Positions 56,720 to 64,000 of a DNA stretch of 64,000 nt are shown piece after piece. The DNA is from Clostridium sp. cel8 (GTDB lineage: Bacteria; Bacillota; Clostridia; Clostridiales; Clostridiaceae): assembly GCF_014050525.1 (NCBI RefSeq), contig NZ_JACGAG010000002.1:273244-337243 (forward strand), written 5' to 3'. Position numbers and translations under genes: made by a program. Below the pieces are notes generated by a model. That model was not told the origin of the DNA. It was given only the letters and a program-made list of their open reading frames with translations, and ran no database searches. Every line of letters begins with the position of its first letter. Position 1 is the first letter of the stretch.

Positions 56720-57886
56720 TTAATTTAGATTTTTAAATTTGTCTTTTAAAATTTCACCAAGTGAAAACCCTTCACTATTATCTAGATATTCCTCATAGTT
56801 ATTTTTTCTACCTTCTGATGCATCTTTCATACTTAGAGATATCCTTTTAGACTCCATATCTATATTTAATATTTTAACATCTACAAAATCTCCTAAATTA
56901 ACTATATCTTCAGGTTTTGCAATATGTTCATATGACATTTCAGAAATATGAACAAATCCTTCAATTCCAGCTTCAATTTCTACAAAAGCGCCTATATTTA
57001 TAAATTTTACTATCTTTCCCCTTATATTATCACCTATCTTATATTTTTCTTCAACCTTATTCCATGGATCATCATCTACATCTTTTAATGACAGTGAAAT
57101 TTTGGACTTTTCTCTATCAACATTTAAAACATATACTTCAAGTTCATCTCCTACAGAAACTACATCATGAGGATCTTTTACTCTTTCCCAAGAAAGTTCA
57201 GATATATGTATAAGCCCATCAATTCCTCCTAAGTCCACAAAAGCTCCAAATTTAGTTATCCTATCAACCTTTCCCTTTACCTTTTGTCCTGGTTCTATAC
57301 TATTAAGTATATCATTTTTCTTATTTTCAATCTCAATTTGCTCAACTTCTCTTCTAGATATAACCACTCTATTTCTTCTTTTATCAAGTTCTATTATTTT
57401 TGTGTTTAAAACTTTACCAACAAATCCACTTAAGTCATCCACATATTTTACAGATACTTGAGATGCTGGCATAAAAGCTTGAATACCCCCTATATTGCAA
57501 ATAAGTCCACCCTTTACAACCTTATCCACTACAACCTTTACAGTATCATCATTTTTCAAAGCACTGTTTAGCTTGTTCCATGCAAGTATTTCATCTGCTT
57601 TAACCTTAGATAAAGCTACATTTCCATCTTCGTCTTCTATCTTTTCTATATATACATTTATTTCTTCACCTACTTTAAAACAATCTTCTAAATTCAAATT
57701 AGAATCTATGTTTATTTCTTGCCTTTTTACTATTCCATCAGTTACATAGCCAATATTCACAATTAGTTCTTCACTTGTAACAGCTATTATTTTTCCTGTA
57801 ACAACTTCTCCAACCTTAATATTTTTTATTGAAGAATCTATTTCATTTATAATTTCATTCATAGAAATTATATTATTATCCTCCAT
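56720..57886 (-). CDS. S1-domain RNA-binding protein (ribosomal protein S1-like)
   Basis: A 388-residue protein with four tandem S1 domains starting near residues 28, 110, 195 and 280. The third reads VDRITKFGAFVDLGGIDGLIHISELSWERV and the fourth VKFINIGAFVEIEAGIEGFVHISEMS. Four-domain S1 proteins of Gram-positives are RpsA-like and help initiate translation or bind mRNA. ATG 57886 follows AAAGGAG. It is 56 bp upstream of the GGDEF-EAL gene. Confidence 0.85.
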   Translation of the reverse strand: MEDNNIISMNEIINEIDSSIKNIKVGEVVTGKIIAVTSEELIVNIGYVTDGIVKRQEINIDSNLNLEDCFKVGEEINVYIEKIEDEDGNVALSKVKADEILAWNKLNSALKNDDTVKVVVDKVVKGGLICNIGGIQAFMPASQVSVKYVDDLSGFVGKVLNTKIIELDKRRNRVVISRREVEQIEIENKKNDILNSIEPGQKVKGKVDRITKFGAFVDLGGIDGLIHISELSWERVKDPHDVVSVGDELEVYVLNVDREKSKISLSLKDVDDDPWNKVEEKYKIGDNIRGKIVKFINIGAFVEIEAGIEGFVHISEMSYEHIAKPEDIVNLGDFVDVKILNIDMESKRISLSMKDASEGRKNNYEEYLDNSEGFSLGEILKDKFKNLN

Positions 57887-58074
57887 TACATCCACTCCTT
57901 TATAATAAATAGCAAATTGATTTTTATTATCTTATTTTACCACAAATGGTATACTTAAAATAGTTTCATCAGTTAGAATAATTGATAAACATTTTTTATA
58001 TATTATTATACATTATACACCTTGTAAATAAATAACTTTTAAGTAATTAATAATTATATATAATTCGTAAACGT

Positions 58075-58110
58075 TTATCAATTGATAATAATTATTCTTT
58101 AATGTATAAT
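58075..58110 (+). promoter_or_regulatory. ldh promoter with overlapping palindrome
   Basis: TTGATA (58082-58087) and TATAAT (58105-58110) with a 17-bp spacer. The perfect palindrome TTATCAATTGATAA (58075-58088) covers the -35 box, and its 11-bp half-site GTTTATCAATT recurs inverted at 57980-57990. It looks like a repressor site. It is not a clean Rex box, although Rex often controls ldh. Confidence 0.5.
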
Positions 58111-58152
58111 CAAATTAAAATAAGTACAATATACATGTGGAGGTGTATTTTT

Positions 58153-59100
58153 ATGAATAATAAAGGTGTAAAAATATCTATAATAGGTGCAGGTTTTGTA
58201 GGATCCACTATTGCCTTTTCCATTATGAATTCAGGTCTTGCATCAGAAATAGTAATTGTGGACATAAACAAAGATAAAGCTTTGGGAGAAGCTATGGACT
58301 TATCTCATGGTGCATCTTTTGTTAAGCCTGTATACATAAGACAGGGAGAATATAAGGACACCTATGATTCAAATATAGTTATAGTAACTGCTGGTGTAGG
58401 TCAAAAACCAGGAGAATCAAGATTAGATTTAATAAGCAAAAATTATTCAATATTTAAATCTATTATACCTGAAATTGTAAAATACAATTCAAATTCAATA
58501 ATACTAGTAGTATCAAATCCTGTGGATATATTAACTTATATAACTTATAAACTATCAGGATTAAAACCTAATATGGTAATAGGTTCTGGAACTGTACTTG
58601 ATACTTCAAGACTAAGATATATTTTAAATGAAAACTTCAATGTGGATTCAAGAAATATTCACAGCTATATAATGGGCGAACATGGTGATTCAGAAATAGC
58701 AACTTGGAGTTCAACTACTATTGGAGGTGTACCTCTTGATCAGTATTGCAAATTAATGAATAAAAGATGTGATAAAAAATATCAAGATGAAATACTAGAT
58801 GAAGTAAGAAGTGCCGCTTATAAAGTAATAGATAAAAAAGGATCTACTTATTATGCTGTTGCTTTAGCAGTAAGAAGAATTGTGGAGGCAATACTTAGAG
58901 ATGAAAATTCAATACTCACAATTTCATCACTTTTTACTGGTGAATACGGCATTGACGGTGTATACATGGGTATACCATCTGTAATAGGTTCATCTGGAAT
59001 AAAGAAAACTATTGAAATTCCTCTAAACGAAGATGAAAAAAATTCACTTATTCATTCAGCAGATACTTTAAAAGATATAATAAAAAAATTAAATATATAA
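58153..59100 (+). CDS. ldh: L-lactate dehydrogenase
   Basis: A 315-residue NAD enzyme from ATG 58153 (GGAGG site). It has [17 protein letters not shown] (Rossmann), [16 protein letters not shown] (active loop with substrate-binding Arg), [26 protein letters not shown] and the catalytic His in [15 protein letters not shown]. The GQKPGESR loop marks LDH rather than malate dehydrogenase. It regenerates NAD+ by reducing pyruvate. Single gene with a strong promoter. Confidence 0.93.
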   Translation: MNNKGVKISIIGAGFVGSTIAFSIMNSGLASEIVIVDINKDKALGEAMDLSHGASFVKPVYIRQGEYKDTYDSNIVIVTAGVGQKPGESRLDLISKNYSIFKSIIPEIVKYNSNSIILVVSNPVDILTYITYKLSGLKPNMVIGSGTVLDTSRLRYILNENFNVDSRNIHSYIMGEHGDSEIATWSSTTIGGVPLDQYCKLMNKRCDKKYQDEILDEVRSAAYKVIDKKGSTYYAVALAVRRIVEAILRDENSILTISSLFTGEYGIDGVYMGIPSVIGSSGIKKTIEIPLNEDEKNSLIHSADTLKDIIKKLNI

Positions 59101-59111
59101 TATATTTATAT

Positions 59112-59160
59112 TTGTTATCCAATATACATAAGACTTATAGTAATGGATATTGGATAACAA
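59112..59160. terminator. Hairpin between ldh and the P1 peptidase gene
   Basis: TTGTTATCCAATAT (59112-59125) pairs with ATATTGGATAACAA (59147-59160) around a 21-base loop. It lies between convergent stops and probably serves both. Confidence 0.6.
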
Positions 59161-59167
59161 AAACTTA

Positions 59168-60139
59168 TTAAATAATCTTTTGAATTTCTTTATATGACTT
59201 ATATCCTAAAACGGAATCTGCGCTCTTTATTGCAGTAATAATAGACTTTTCTACAACTCTAGCAGAAAGAGCTCCAACAACACTCATATCAGCTTCTACC
59301 CTTCCTGTTGACATAGTAAATATAGTATCACCATCAAACATAGAATGGGCAGGACTCATAGTTCTTCCATATCCATCATGAGCCATAGATGCAATTTTAT
59401 TCATTTCAGATTTTGTAAATTTTCCATTAGTTACAACAACTCCTATAGTTGTATTTCCACTAAATAGATTTTTCTTCTCGTCATATCTATCTAGCATTAT
59501 CCTTTCCGTATCTACAAATGACTTTCCATCATCTTTCAATGCTCCCGCTATTATTTCTCCATTCTCAGGATCTACAACATCTCCAAGACAGTTTACCGCA
59601 ACTGCGGCACCAACTTTTAAATCGCCTACCTGAACTGCAGAAATCCCAAGTCCTCCCTTCATAGAATGTTCTACTCCTAATATCTTACCAACTGTTGCTC
59701 CAGTTCCAGCTCCTATATTACCACTTTTGCATATATTGAGTTCTGAATTTTTACATGCCTCATATCCCATTGCCTTATCAGGTCTTATCTTAAAATTTCC
59801 TATCTTCAAATCGAAGAGTACTGCACTACACACTATTGGAACCTTAGTTACACCAACATCAAATCCTTTACCTCTCTCCTCAAGATATTGCATAGCACCA
59901 CTTGCTGCATCAAGTCCAAATGCACTTCCACCTGAAAGCATAACGGCATGAATTTTATCTACAAGATTAACTGGATTCAAAAGATCAGTTTCTCTTGTTC
60001 CAGGTGATCCTCCTCTAACATCAACTCCTGCTACAGCACCATCTTCACAAATTACTACAGTACATCCTGTTTGACCTTCTATGCTCTGGGCATTTCCAAT
60101 TTTAATTCCTTCTATACTATTAAAACAGATTTCTTTCAT
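59168..60139 (-). CDS. P1-family (S58/DmpA/NylC-like) N-terminal-nucleophile hydrolase
   Basis: A 323-residue protein from ATG 60139 (AGGAGG upstream). It has AGVDVRGGSPGTRETDLL, LSGGSAFGLDAASG, SGNIGAGTGATVGK and SGNTTIGVVVTNG, where self-cleavage before a Thr/Ser usually occurs in this family, and MAHDGYGRTMSPAHSMFDGDT. Relatives are aminopeptidases or amide/nylon-oligomer hydrolases. It is followed upstream by an ECF S-component gene 69 bp away, perhaps co-transcribed. Confidence 0.85.
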   Translation of the reverse strand: MKEICFNSIEGIKIGNAQSIEGQTGCTVVICEDGAVAGVDVRGGSPGTRETDLLNPVNLVDKIHAVMLSGGSAFGLDAASGAMQYLEERGKGFDVGVTKVPIVCSAVLFDLKIGNFKIRPDKAMGYEACKNSELNICKSGNIGAGTGATVGKILGVEHSMKGGLGISAVQVGDLKVGAAVAVNCLGDVVDPENGEIIAGALKDDGKSFVDTERIMLDRYDEKKNLFSGNTTIGVVVTNGKFTKSEMNKIASMAHDGYGRTMSPAHSMFDGDTIFTMSTGRVEADMSVVGALSARVVEKSIITAIKSADSVLGYKSYKEIQKII

Positions 60140-60207
60140 ATATAAATAAATCCTCCTGACTAAATTAAAAGTCCTAAGATTTAACTTAGGACTATTTTTC
60201 ATATATT

Positions 60208-60825
60208 TTACTTAGACCTCATTTTCATAATAGCACTTACTACAGCTGATGTAATAATTATGGATAAAATTGCCTCAGGAATTCCATTTATTATTCCAAC
60301 TGTAATTATTCCTTTTTTTGCAGTAGCTACACTTATATTTAAAGCCTTTGCATAAGGAGCTAAGTATATAATAAAAATTGCTCCTAAAACTCCAATAGTA
60401 TTTGTAAGCGATCCTACAAGTGCTCCTGCTGCAATCTTTATAAATTTATTATTTACCTTTACTGCAGAATAGACATAATATGATACTATTCCTATAAATA
60501 CTCTGGGAAGTACTGATACTATTGGGTTCATAAACACAAAAGAAACTGGTGTAGGTGTTGTTATAGCTTGGACTATACTAAAAATTCCAAATATAAGTCC
60601 AACAAACAATCCAACTACAGGGCCCTCCAAAATAGATCCTATTATAACAGGTATATGCATTATAGTAGCTTTTACAGGTGGAATTGGTATAAATCCCAAT
60701 CCAGTAATACCAAGAACAATAGAAATTGCAGATAGCATCCCAATTACAGCCAACTGCCTCACACTGAGCTTTGACCAAGATTTTATTTCTCTTTCCATAA
60801 CACTTTTTTTCGCTGTTATTCCCAA
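60208..60825 (-). CDS. ECF-transporter S component (pantothenate-type, PanT-like)
   Basis: A membrane protein of up to 205 residues with about six helices. It has the pattern SVRQLAVIGMLSAISIVLG, PPVKATIMHIPVIIGSILEGP, GLIFGIFSIVQAITTPTPVSF and NPIVSVLPRVFIG, which I associate with pantothenate S components. A vitamin precursor is bound and passed to the shared EcfAAT module, not encoded here. The start is unclear: TTG 60825 lies 19 bases after AGGAGG, with a hairpin in between; an in-frame ATG (MEREIKSW) lies further in. The substrate call is moderate. Confidence 0.7.
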   Translation of the reverse strand: MGITAKKSVMEREIKSWSKLSVRQLAVIGMLSAISIVLGITGLGFIPIPPVKATIMHIPVIIGSILEGPVVGLFVGLIFGIFSIVQAITTPTPVSFVFMNPIVSVLPRVFIGIVSYYVYSAVKVNNKFIKIAAGALVGSLTNTIGVLGAIFIIYLAPYAKALNISVATAKKGIITVGIINGIPEAILSIIITSAVVSAIMKMRSK

Positions 60826-60956
60826 AGGGATATAACTCGAAATCCTCCTTTTTTATAAATTAGTTCAGTTTATTAAATACCGACAATTTAATTTTATCAT
60901 ATACTTTTATATTTTCAATATATAGATAAAATTAGTTAAAAAATTAAGAGTAAATA

Positions 60957-62468
60957 CTACCTATTTATAGGAAACCCCTCCTTAAAATACTCTTTTGGAT
61001 ATAGAACATCTAATACACTTTCTCTACTTAATTTTCCATTTTTAATAAATACACCTGGTATTCCTTTTAAAGATACTCTAGTATTCTTAATATTGAATAT
61101 ATCACATATACTTCTTATACACCTAGAAGTAGATGTACCTTTATTTTCCTTTAGATAATCAACTATTTTTTCTCCAGAAATCCACTTGTCACTATTTAAA
61201 TATTTTTCATCATGATTTATAATAGTGCATTTTAGTTTATTTCTATCACTTCCGGCCACAGATGACATAAAAAATGTCTTTACAATTATATCATCTGTTG
61301 GAAGGCTGTAACCTGCAAACACTATATGCTTAGCATTCTTTAAAAGCAAGCCTAATTCCGTCTTAATATTATAAAGTGGAAATATGCTCTCATTTCTCAA
61401 AGAAGTCTGCATTATAAGAGGCATATCATAAGGATATGTTATTTGTCCGCAATATGGACATTCTATAGCTCCATTTCTATATTTTTTCTCTTTATCTGTG
61501 CTGTATTTCCAGCCAATTTGAAGTTCATTTAAAATTGAGGGTCCAAAGCATTGTGTAGAAAATAAATTCCCATTTTGTGAAAAATCAGCTATTGACTTAC
61601 CACATTCAGGACAAATTCTACAACCAAACATTCCATGAGGAAATAACACTTTACCTATTCGCAATACTTTAGAAGAGTATCTGGAATTATTTACTTCCCT
61701 ACAATGTGACTCATTTGCAGTGTAGTATATTTCAGAATCTCTATCATCCCTTGAAGCTATTTGAATTCCAAAATCTGTAGATAAGTTTAACGTAAAATTA
61801 TCCCTTAGTTTTATATGTTTCTGATTCTGCTTTCTATGTGCATTATATATATTCCATGAAAATACTGGATCCCAATTAAAAGATACTAGAGCATATGAAT
61901 ACATATAAAATTTTCTTGTATCCCTTTTATATCCTCTTTTATCAAATTCTCTCGCCTCCTCTACCATAAGCTGTGATAATATGTCTGAGAGTTCATAATA
62001 GGGTTTAATTTTATTTTCATCAAAACAACCAGGCTTATTTTGTATACTAATTCTTTCCAGTTCTTCAATTAATAATATAAGGCATCTTTTTGCACCTTTG
62101 ATTCTCTCAACTCTTATAAATTCCTTTTTATTATTAAAGAAAGCATTAAATCCTCTATTGTTTTCTATAAGTTGATCTAACATTGTAAATAGTTCATTTA
62201 TATTAAATTTGGGATTTATCCGTATTATAGTAGACAATGCCTTAAAATCATATACCTCAGATATATTTTTATCTTCAAGGAGGTCAATTGTAACTAATTT
62301 TTTGAAAGAATCTGATATTTTCTTATTTTTTCCATTTAGAAATGAAAAATCTCCTAATGTTATCTTCAAAATTAACTCCGATAATTCCTTAGTTGTATAT
62401 ATTCCAAGATATTTAGTAGCACCTGCACCCCAGAGCACTACTGTTTCAGGCCAATATTTTTCAGGCAT
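60957..62468 (-). CDS. SIR2-like protein with embedded zinc-binding cysteines
   Basis: A 503-residue protein. The N-terminal WGAGATKYLG (residues 13-22) resembles the NAD-binding GAGxS/T motif of SIR2 folds, SFNWDPVFSWNIY (196-208) the SFNxD motif, PHG with His278 the catalytic histidine, and GYSLPTDD (386-393) the late SIR2 motif. Between them lie four or five zinc-ligand cysteines: CRICPEC (283-289) and CPYC (337-340). SIR2 domains act as NAD+-dependent deacylases or NADases, and several anti-phage systems use them. It stands alone; no partner gene is nearby. Confidence 0.75.
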   Translation of the reverse strand: MPEKYWPETVVLWGAGATKYLGIYTTKELSELILKITLGDFSFLNGKNKKISDSFKKLVTIDLLEDKNISEVYDFKALSTIIRINPKFNINELFTMLDQLIENNRGFNAFFNNKKEFIRVERIKGAKRCLILLIEELERISIQNKPGCFDENKIKPYYELSDILSQLMVEEAREFDKRGYKRDTRKFYMYSYALVSFNWDPVFSWNIYNAHRKQNQKHIKLRDNFTLNLSTDFGIQIASRDDRDSEIYYTANESHCREVNNSRYSSKVLRIGKVLFPHGMFGCRICPECGKSIADFSQNGNLFSTQCFGPSILNELQIGWKYSTDKEKKYRNGAIECPYCGQITYPYDMPLIMQTSLRNESIFPLYNIKTELGLLLKNAKHIVFAGYSLPTDDIIVKTFFMSSVAGSDRNKLKCTIINHDEKYLNSDKWISGEKIVDYLKENKGTSTSRCIRSICDIFNIKNTRVSLKGIPGVFIKNGKLSRESVLDVLYPKEYFKEGFPINR

Positions 62469-62501
62469 AAATATCTATCCTTTCATCTTATTCATAATTG
62501 T

Positions 62502-62537
62502 AAAAAGCTGAAGGCATATAAGCCATTCAGCTTTTTT
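62502..62537 (-). terminator. Terminator of the SASP gene
   Basis: AAAAAGCTGAA (62502-62512) pairs with TTCAGCTTTTT on the other side of a 13-base loop. On the minus strand the hairpin follows the SASP gene and is followed by TTTTTAC. Confidence 0.75.
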
Positions 62538-62543
62538 ATTTCA

Positions 62544-62741
62544 CTACTTTAAATTATTCTCATATGCTTCTATCATCTTTTTTACCATCTGTCCACCAAC
62601 AGATCCTGCTTCTCTTGCTGTTATATCTCCATTGTAACCATTTTTCAATGTTACTCCAACTTCTCTTGCTGCCTCTGTCTTAAACTTTTCAAGTCCTTCT
62701 TTTGCTTGTGGAACCAAAACTTTATTTCTTGATCTTGACAT
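62544..62741 (-). CDS. Alpha/beta-type small acid-soluble spore protein
   Basis: A 65-residue protein from ATG 62741 (GGAGGAATT upstream). It shows both SASP family motifs: the germination-protease region LEKFKTEAAREVGV and YNGDITAREAGSVGGQMVKKMIE. These proteins saturate spore DNA and protect it, then are degraded at germination. Its presence shows that the organism forms endospores. It is a single gene. Confidence 0.93.
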   Translation of the reverse strand: MSRSRNKVLVPQAKEGLEKFKTEAAREVGVTLKNGYNGDITAREAGSVGGQMVKKMIEAYENNLK

Positions 62742-62880
62742 AATCAATTCCTCCTTAATATTTAACGAGTTTGAAATTTAAGTTTTATTGATTGTGCAAT
62801 TAAAGTTTATGCTGTTTCGCAATTTATAAACTATAAAATTAATTGAAAATGAGTTAATAATTTCATTATTGAAATTGAGC

Positions 62881-62925
62881 AATAAAAAAACTTTCCACTA
62901 AAAGTAAATGGAAAGTTTTTTATTG
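62881..62925 (-). terminator. Terminator of trpP
   Basis: AATAAAAAAACTTTCCA pairs with TGGAAAGTTTTTTATT, directly after the trpP stop codon on the minus strand. Confidence 0.8.
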
Positions 62926-62927
62926 TT

Positions 62928-63443
62928 TTAAGCTTCTTTTATTGCCCCTCTCTTAATGGCTGCATTTATTATGTTAAATATAAATACTCCAACTATAGTA
63001 TTTACAAGAGCTGCAGGAAGTACTATAGATACAAAAAGAACACCAAAATTCCCACTAAGTCCAACTGTAACTAAAATTACTGTAAGGAATGCAGTCCCAC
63101 TTACTACTGTTCCAATAGCTGTAAGAAGAATAATCTTTATCTGATCATTTACCCTATCTCTAAATGGCTTTAAAGCAAAAAACATTACATTTACAGTTAT
63201 AAACTTATCTATTATATTTGCAAATTGTCCACCTGGAAAACCACTAGTCAATCCAGCTAAAACTCCTGCCACTATACCTGATGCAAGGCATGTCTTATAA
63301 TCTCTATTGAATATAAGTATTATAAATAACATTGCAAGGGACAGATCTGGTTTCATACCAAACAAAAGTGGTGGAATTACTTGATGCAATATTGCACCTA
63401 TAGCAAGTAATATAGAATTTATAACCATTTTCTTTAAGTTCAT
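62928..63443 (-). CDS. trpP: Tryptophan transporter TrpP
   Basis: A 171-residue membrane protein with five or six helices and the TrpP pattern: SILLAIGAILHQVIPPLLFGMKPDLSLAMLF, then GIVAGVLAGLTSGFPGGQ with INIDKFIT-like NIIDKFITVNVMFF. The Trp-specific T-box leader upstream supports tryptophan as the substrate. Transport is probably proton- or sodium-driven, not ECF-dependent. ATG 63443 follows AAGGAGTG. Confidence 0.88.
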   Translation of the reverse strand: MNLKKMVINSILLAIGAILHQVIPPLLFGMKPDLSLAMLFIILIFNRDYKTCLASGIVAGVLAGLTSGFPGGQFANIIDKFITVNVMFFALKPFRDRVNDQIKIILLTAIGTVVSGTAFLTVILVTVGLSGNFGVLFVSIVLPAALVNTIVGVFIFNIINAAIKRGAIKEA

Positions 63444-63608
63444 ATTAATACACTCCTTAAAATCATAATTTTCTTTAAATTAAAAATATAATCATTATTC
63501 CAAATATATTTCATTCTATATAAATAAAACTTATCATTATTTCATAACATAACAACACCACCTACATATTTCTTACATTAAATAAAATAAATTTTAAAAT
63601 CAAAAAAA

Positions 63609-63862
63609 CCGTCCTAAAGAATAGGACGGATTATCCGCGGTACCACCTAAGTTATGCTATATAAGCATCTCTTAATTTCAAGCACTAACATGCTTTATCC
63701 ATTATAACGTATGGCTAACGGTAACTACTACTCTCCATAGGATTTCGTTTTACTCCTCTAGGGCCCATTCACTATATATTATCGTATTTAGATCCCACCA
63801 TCCTAAACTCTCTTAAACTAAATAATATAGCTACTATTCCCTGTCAACGGATTATATAAATT
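63609..63862 (-). promoter_or_regulatory. T-box leader of trpP with Trp specifier
   Basis: On the minus strand stem I has AGTA...GAA, and the three bases right after GAA are TGG (63765-63767), the Trp codon. The T-box core TGGTACCGCGG (63635-63645) lies in the antiterminator. The terminator CCGTCCTA/TAGGACGG with a T run lies at 63602-63629. Uncharged tRNA-Trp should stabilise the antiterminator and turn on the transporter. Confidence 0.92.
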
Positions 63863-63868
63863 ATATGT

Positions 63869-63897
63869 ATTATATCACACATTTCATATATTGTCAA
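63869..63897 (-). promoter_or_regulatory. Promoter of the trpP T-box leader
   Basis: On the minus strand, TTGACA (63892-63897) and TATAAT (63869-63874) are separated by an ideal 17-bp spacer, with the start point expected near 63862, at the 5' end of the leader. Confidence 0.85.
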
Positions 63898-63931
63898 TCT
63901 AATTAGTTTTCCAAATTAATAACTTATGATT

Positions 63932-63973
63932 GAAAGATGATAATGTCCTAGTATAAGAAAGATGAAAATGTCC
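63932..63973 (+). repeat. Two 17-bp direct repeats at the right edge
   Basis: GAAAGATGATAATGTCC (63932-63948) and GAAAGATGAAAATGTCC (63957-63973) differ by one base and are 25 bp apart. Repeated end-proximal motifs of this kind are seen at ends of IS21-like and similar transposons. Nothing to the right is available, so an element end is only a guess. Confidence 0.4.
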
Positions 63974-64000
63974 CAAATAAATAAAATTTATATTATAATA

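Noticed and set aside
58075..58088. Rex binding site at ldh
   Set aside because: The palindrome TTATCAATTGATAA does not match the TTGTTAA-N4-TTAACAA form of known Rex sites well enough to name it.
60578..60778. Tyr/Cys/Trp-rich minus-strand frame
   Set aside because: It is the out-of-frame translation of the ECF S-component gene.
60957..62468. A multi-gene defence island around the SIR2-like gene
   Set aside because: Neighbours are a vitamin-transport S component, a peptidase, a SASP and trpP; none is a known defence partner.

Overview
The window is very AT-rich DNA with clostridial gene content: a small acid-soluble spore protein, a Spo0E-like phosphatase, a LysM/GH18 spore-type hydrolase, T-box leaders, a SufCBDSU operon, TTG/GTG starts behind strong AGGAGG sites and an agr-type peptide system. 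It fits an endospore-forming anaerobic Firmicute, most likely Clostridium sensu lato; species cannot be told from the sequence alone. There are about 56 protein genes, three tRNAs, no rRNA, no CRISPR array and no complete insertion sequence. A pair of short direct repeats at the extreme right edge may belong to an element outside the window.

Layout. 1-6.1 kb: a MerR regulator fused to a methyltransferase with a textbook MerR promoter, two DegT-type aminotransferases, a metallophosphoesterase and a DHA2 exporter. 6.1-15.7 kb: a carbohydrate cluster read leftward, made of a LevR-type sigma-54 activator and then, behind a near-consensus -24/-12 promoter, galactitol-type PTS IIA, IIB and IIC, a GpsA-like dehydrogenase, an AraM-type glycerol-1-phosphate dehydrogenase and a HAD-IIA phosphatase. 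16.0-18.6 kb: an agrD-agrC-agrB quorum-sensing locus without an agrA, followed by a Spo0E-like gene. 18.8-32.9 kb: mixed functions (LysM/GH18 enzyme, chemoreceptor, ECF sigma and putative anti-sigma, CPA2 antiporter, GntR/ABC transporter operon with three phased operators, SWI/SNF helicase, amidase, adenosine deaminase).

33-50 kb: metabolism. A phosphohexomutase; a TcyP-type cystine symporter behind a T-box leader; the sufCBDSU Fe-S assembly operon; a DUF4317 protein; free-methionine sulfoxide reductase; argCJBD, in which argC seems to start with ACG; and a thiI/cysteine desulfurase pair. Cystine import, two cysteine desulfurases and Fe-S/thio-tRNA assembly make the 34-50 kb stretch rich in sulfur metabolism. 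50-64 kb: polysaccharide deacetylase, HAD phosphatase, Cfa synthase, tRNA-Gln/Lys/Leu, a PocR-like/GGDEF/EAL protein, an S1-domain protein, L-lactate dehydrogenase, a P1-family peptidase, an ECF-transporter S component, a SIR2-like zinc-ribbon protein, a SASP, and trpP behind a Trp T-box.

The least ordinary parts are the agrA-less agr locus, whose peptide has Ser where the ring Cys is expected; the sigma-54 PTS operon carrying two glycerol-phosphate-type dehydrogenases; the MerR-methyltransferase fusion; the T-box/TcyP unit; the ACG start of argC; and the orphan SIR2-like protein. All functions are inferred by reading motifs; no database search was run.
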